Shown here: one piece after another, positions 6,028 through 8,644 of the stretch
Layout of the letters: every line of letters begins with the position of its first letter
Position numbering within the stretch: the first letter of the stretch is position 1
NCBI GenBank assembly: GCA_946886975.1
Contig: CAMPJV010000097.1
Location: forward strand, 1 to 8,644
Length of the DNA stretch: 8,644 nucleotides
From: an uncultured Taibaiella sp.
GTDB taxonomy: Bacteria > Bacteroidota > Bacteroidia > Chitinophagales > Chitinophagaceae
Reading direction: 5' to 3'
The notes under the pieces: generated by a model
The model's database searches: none
Told to the model about the DNA's origin: nothing
The model's input: only the letters and a program-made list of their open reading frames with translations
Translations under genes and position numbers: made by a program

Positions 6028-7563
6028 ATGACCATGAAACGAGACGGTGCTACGCAAAGCATCTGGCAGGACGGGATTGAAAATTACCAGCCTGGCAATA
6101 ACTGGAAGAAGGACGAACTTTTTGATGTATTAATTGTAGGCGGCGGAATCACAGGACTTACCACCGCCGTCATACTTCAACATCAGGGCGTAAGGTGCAT
6201 CCTGGCAGAAGCACATAATATAGGCTTTGGCACCACAGGCGGCACTACCGCCCACCTCAATACAATACTTGACAACTCATACGATTACATAGAACGCGAT
6301 TTTGGAGAAGCCGCCGCCAGAATGGTAGCTGCCGCAACACGTGAAGCCATCGATCTGGTGGAAGGCCTCACTTCTAAGCATAACATTGACGCAGACTTCC
6401 ATTACGAGCCAGGATATCTATTAGCCGTCACCGACGAAGAGGTGGATCACCTGGATAAGATATTTGCGGCTACTGTTCGTGCAGGTGTAGTTACCGACTG
6501 GACGGACAACATACCCATTACGCTTCCTTTCCGCAAGGCCTGCCGCTTCGAATTCCAGGCAAGAATACATGCCACAAAATACATCGCAGGCTTGGCAAAA
6601 GCTTTTGAAGAAGCCGGCGGCGTATTGCTTCAGCAGTGCGTTGTGAACAGTGTAGAAAATGAGCAACACTATGCCGCAGATACGTCGCTCGGTGTTATCA
6701 AGGCACATAAGGTCATCTACGCCACGCACATACCTCCTGGCATCAACATTCTCCACTTCCGTTGTGCTCCATACCGTAGCTACGTACAGGCCTTTACCCT
6801 GAAAAGCGGAGCCTACCCCACCGGTCTTATCTATGACATGAAAGACCCTTACAATTATTTCCGCACACAGACCCTCAATGGAAAAGAGTACGTCATAGCA
6901 GGCGGTTTCGATCACAAGACTGGTCACGAAACGAACACTGAGCAGGTCTTCCGCGAGCAGGAGGCATACCTCCGCAACTATTTTGATATCGGTTCCATAG
7001 ACTACAAATGGTCTTCTCAGTACTTCACCACCGCAGACGGCCTGCCCTACATAGGTCGGCTCCCCGGTCACGACAACATTTACGTTGGTACCGGCTTCAG
7101 CGGCAACGGTATAACCCTTGGCTCTCTCGCTGCCAAGATCATCTGCGAGATCATCACTAGCGGGCAAAGCAAATATCAGGAACTGTTCGACCCCAGCCGC
7201 ATAAAACCTATCGCCGGCTTCGCAGAGTTTGTAAAGGAAAACGCTGATGTCATAAGCCAGTTTGTTGGTTTACGCCTCAGCTATGAACAGGTGAGTGCCC
7301 TCGCCGAATTGGCTCCCGGAGAAGCCACACTGGCTAAATGGGAAGGCAAAAAGGTCGCCCTTTATAAGGATGAAAATGGAAAGGTTCACGTCCTGGACCC
7401 TGTATGCCCGCATGCTAAGTGCATAGTCAACTGGAACAGCGTCGAGAAAAGCTGGGACTGTCCCTGCCACGGTTCCAGGTTTGCTTGCAACGGCGCCCTT
7501 CTTACCGGGCCTGCCCGTGTGGGGCTCACCCAGATCAAGTGGGAGGACATCGAGGGAGATTAG
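6028..7563 (+). CDS. FAD-dependent oxidoreductase (DAO family) fused to a C-terminal Rieske [2Fe-2S] domain, YhfW-like
   Basis: This 511-residue protein has two domains. Residues about 32-385 form a glycine-oxidase/D-amino-acid-oxidase type flavoprotein: the FAD-binding motif is VGGGITGL (37-44), followed by an acidic residue at the second strand end (Glu61), and the closing FAD contact is about 349-362 (DNIYVGTGFSGNGI). Residues about 415-508 form a Rieske domain. The cluster ligands are Cys460 and His462 (CPHAKC) and Cys478 and His481 (CPCHGS). Cys465 and Cys480 occupy the places that form the disulfide in high-potential Rieske proteins. B. subtilis YhfW has the same domain order and nearly the same length. 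The pairing suggests that electrons pass between flavin and iron-sulfur cluster, but the substrate and partner are unknown. There is no signal peptide or membrane segment, so it is probably cytoplasmic. ATG 6028 is used; ATG 6034 would be two residues shorter. The gene stands alone, with a terminator before it and a promoter element after it. Confidence 0.93.
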   Translation: MTMKRDGATQSIWQDGIENYQPGNNWKKDELFDVLIVGGGITGLTTAVILQHQGVRCILAEAHNIGFGTTGGTTAHLNTILDNSYDYIERDFGEAAARMVAAATREAIDLVEGLTSKHNIDADFHYEPGYLLAVTDEEVDHLDKIFAATVRAGVVTDWTDNIPITLPFRKACRFEFQARIHATKYIAGLAKAFEEAGGVLLQQCVVNSVENEQHYAADTSLGVIKAHKVIYATHIPPGINILHFRCAPYRSYVQAFTLKSGAYPTGLIYDMKDPYNYFRTQTLNGKEYVIAGGFDHKTGHETNTEQVFREQEAYLRNYFDIGSIDYKWSSQYFTTADGLPYIGRLPGHDNIYVGTGFSGNGITLGSLAAKIICEIITSGQSKYQELFDPSRIKPIAGFAEFVKENADVISQFVGLRLSYEQVSALAELAPGEATLAKWEGKKVALYKDENGKVHVLDPVCPHAKCIVNWNSVEKSWDCPCHGSRFACNGALLTGPARVGLTQIKWEDIEGD

Positions 7564-7624
7564 TGCTCATTTGGCTTAATATCACTATTGCCCTTCTCTA
7601 TCAAATGAACTAACTGCGATCACC

Positions 7625-7632
7625 TATATTTG
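7625..7632 (+). promoter_or_regulatory. Bacteroidota -7 promoter element immediately before the M16 peptidase start
   Basis: TATATTTG is a perfect match to TAnnTTTG. Only four bases separate it from ATG 7637, so transcription would begin at or within a few bases of the start codon, giving a leaderless messenger. No convincing -33 TTTG is seen at normal spacing. The next methionine in frame (codon 26) lies inside the conserved first strand of the enzyme, so a later start is unlikely. Confidence 0.55.
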
Positions 7633-7636
7633 CCGC

Positions 7637-8587
7637 ATGCATTTACTTTTCGATCGGTTTACACTTGAGAATGGATTAAGGGTCCTCGTTCACCAGGATA
7701 AGACCACACCTATGGTTGCCGTAAATGTCTTGTATGATGTAGGTGCTCGTGATGAAGATCCTAATCGTACAGGCTTTGCACACCTGTTCGAGCACCTCAT
7801 GTTTGGCGGCTCCGAAAACATTCCTGTTTACGATGAACCACTGCAGATGGCCGGCGGCGAGAACAACGCTTACACTACAAACGACATCACCAACTACTAC
7901 ATACAGCTGCCCCTCCAGAATATCGAAACAGCGCTTTGGCTCGAGAGCGACAGGATGAAAAGTCTTGCCTTCAGCCAGAACAGTCTTGATGTGCAGCGTA
8001 AAGTGGTAAGTGAGGAGTTTAAAGAGCACTACCTGAACAAACCTTATGGTGACGCATGGCAGCACCTGCGCCAGCTTGCTTACAAACAGCACCCTTACCA
8101 GTGGATGACCATTGGTAAGGAACTGAAACATATTGAAGAAGCCTCTCTTGAAGACGTACAAGCTTTCTTCTTCAAACACTACAGGCCTCTGAATGCGGTA
8201 CTTTGCGTTGCAGGGAATGTTACAGTCGATCAGGTGAAGGCGCTCGCAGCCAAATGGTTCGGCGACATTCCGTCAGGTGAGCCATATATCAGAAACGTTG
8301 CTCAGGAGCCTGACCAGATAGATGAACGCATTCAAACCGTGTATGCGGATGTTCCATTGGATGCCATCTACAAGGCCTGGCACATCCCAGGCAGAATGGC
8401 TCCCGGCTACTACGCCGCGGATCTTATCACAGAGATCATGGGCAATGGCTATGCCAGTCGTCTGTATCAAAGGCTGGTTAAGGAGGAACAACTGTTTAGC
8501 AACATTAGCTGCTACCACACCGGCAGCCTGGATCCGGGGCTATTAGTTGTTGAAGGCAAGATCGTCGAAGGGAGATCAATAAACTAA
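7637..8587 (+). CDS. M16 family zinc metallopeptidase, cut short by an in-frame stop (candidate pseudogene or N-terminal part)
   Basis: The 316 codons encode the N-terminal part of an insulinase/processing-peptidase type protease. The inverted zinc motif HxxEH is His49-Leu-Phe-Glu52-His53 (GFAHLFEHLMFGG). The third zinc ligand should be Glu126 or Glu127 in VVSEEF, about 75 residues on. The substrate-positioning block GGENNAYTTNDITNYY is at 73-88. The second domain begins at about 170 and includes GYASRLYQRLVKEEQLF (271-287). There is no signal peptide. Single-unit M16 proteases are usually about 410-430 residues, so roughly 100 residues are missing. The TAA at 8585-8587 interrupts a frame that continues afterwards with family-like sequence to the window edge. 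Either the gene is broken by one base change, the stop is a sequence error, or a shortened protein is made. The zinc site itself is intact. A perfect -7 element lies four bases upstream of the ATG. Confidence 0.85.
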   Translation: MHLLFDRFTLENGLRVLVHQDKTTPMVAVNVLYDVGARDEDPNRTGFAHLFEHLMFGGSENIPVYDEPLQMAGGENNAYTTNDITNYYIQLPLQNIETALWLESDRMKSLAFSQNSLDVQRKVVSEEFKEHYLNKPYGDAWQHLRQLAYKQHPYQWMTIGKELKHIEEASLEDVQAFFFKHYRPLNAVLCVAGNVTVDQVKALAAKWFGDIPSGEPYIRNVAQEPDQIDERIQTVYADVPLDAIYKAWHIPGRMAPGYYAADLITEIMGNGYASRLYQRLVKEEQLFSNISCYHTGSLDPGLLVVEGKIVEGRSIN

Positions 8588-8644
8588 GCGAACGAGGCCA
8601 TAGAAAAAGAAATGCTCAAGATGACCGAGGACCGCATAACCAAG
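8588..8644 (+). pseudogene. Continuation of the M16 peptidase frame after the in-frame stop (open to window edge)
   Basis: The 19 codons after the TAA, read in the same frame, give ANEAIEKEMLKMTEDRITK. This is an acidic, amphipathic helix of the kind found in M16 proteins just after the strand that ends VVEGKIVEG. Frame +1 stops within six codons. Sequence past the window edge is needed to see whether the rest of the second domain follows. Confidence 0.6.

Noticed and set aside
6421..7167. A 248-codon minus-strand open frame inside the DAO-Rieske gene
   Set aside because: It is antisense to a clear flavoprotein frame, has no recognisable domain and a Cys/Val-rich composition typical of a reverse-frame shadow.
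7567..7608. Inverted repeat TCATTTG / CAAATGA after the DAO-Rieske gene as a terminator
   Set aside because: It is a 7-bp A/T-rich stem with a 28-base loop and no U-tract, too weak to call.
7676..8179. A 167-codon minus-strand open frame inside the M16 gene
   Set aside because: It mirrors the conserved HxxEH-containing region and has no recognisable domain.

Overview
The window looks like ordinary chromosome of a Bacteroidota bacterium, most likely from the Chitinophagaceae or a related group. Four things suggest this: a TonB-dependent receptor with an N-terminal carboxypeptidase-regulatory-like domain; no Shine-Dalgarno sequences, with A/T-rich start regions instead; perfect or near-perfect copies of the Bacteroidota -7 promoter element (TAnnTTTG) just before several genes; and the families themselves (M16 and M17 peptidases, a YhfW-like DAO-Rieske fusion). 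The genus is an inference from protein style, not from a search.

Layout. On the minus strand, reading right to left, are rsmA/ksgA (3140-2385), a D-isomer-specific 2-hydroxyacid dehydrogenase whose ATG directly follows the rsmA stop (2384-1446), and the first 445 codons of a TonB-dependent outer-membrane receptor (1335 to the left edge). From about 3140 to 3238 lies a compact divergent promoter region. On the plus strand are an M17 leucyl aminopeptidase (3238-4674), a 171-bp spacer with an 11-bp-period tandem repeat, pdxA (4846-5931), a strong intrinsic terminator (5970-5996), a FAD oxidoreductase fused to a Rieske domain (6028-7563), and an M16 zinc peptidase (7637 onward). The M16 frame meets an in-frame TAA at 8585-8587, after which family-like coding sequence continues to the window edge. 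No stretch over 300 bases lacks a gene.

The genes are mainly housekeeping: ribosome maturation (RsmA), vitamin B6 synthesis (PdxA), peptide turnover (M17, M16), one redox flavoprotein of unknown substrate and one nutrient receptor. The dehydrogenase is probably translationally coupled to rsmA. A PdxB-like role feeding PdxA is conceivable but unproven.

I found no defence system, mobile element, CRISPR array, tRNA or rRNA, and no clear new multi-gene system. The points most worth checking are the in-frame stop in the M16 gene, the 11-bp tandem array before pdxA, and the apparently leaderless promoters of the M16 and rsmA genes.
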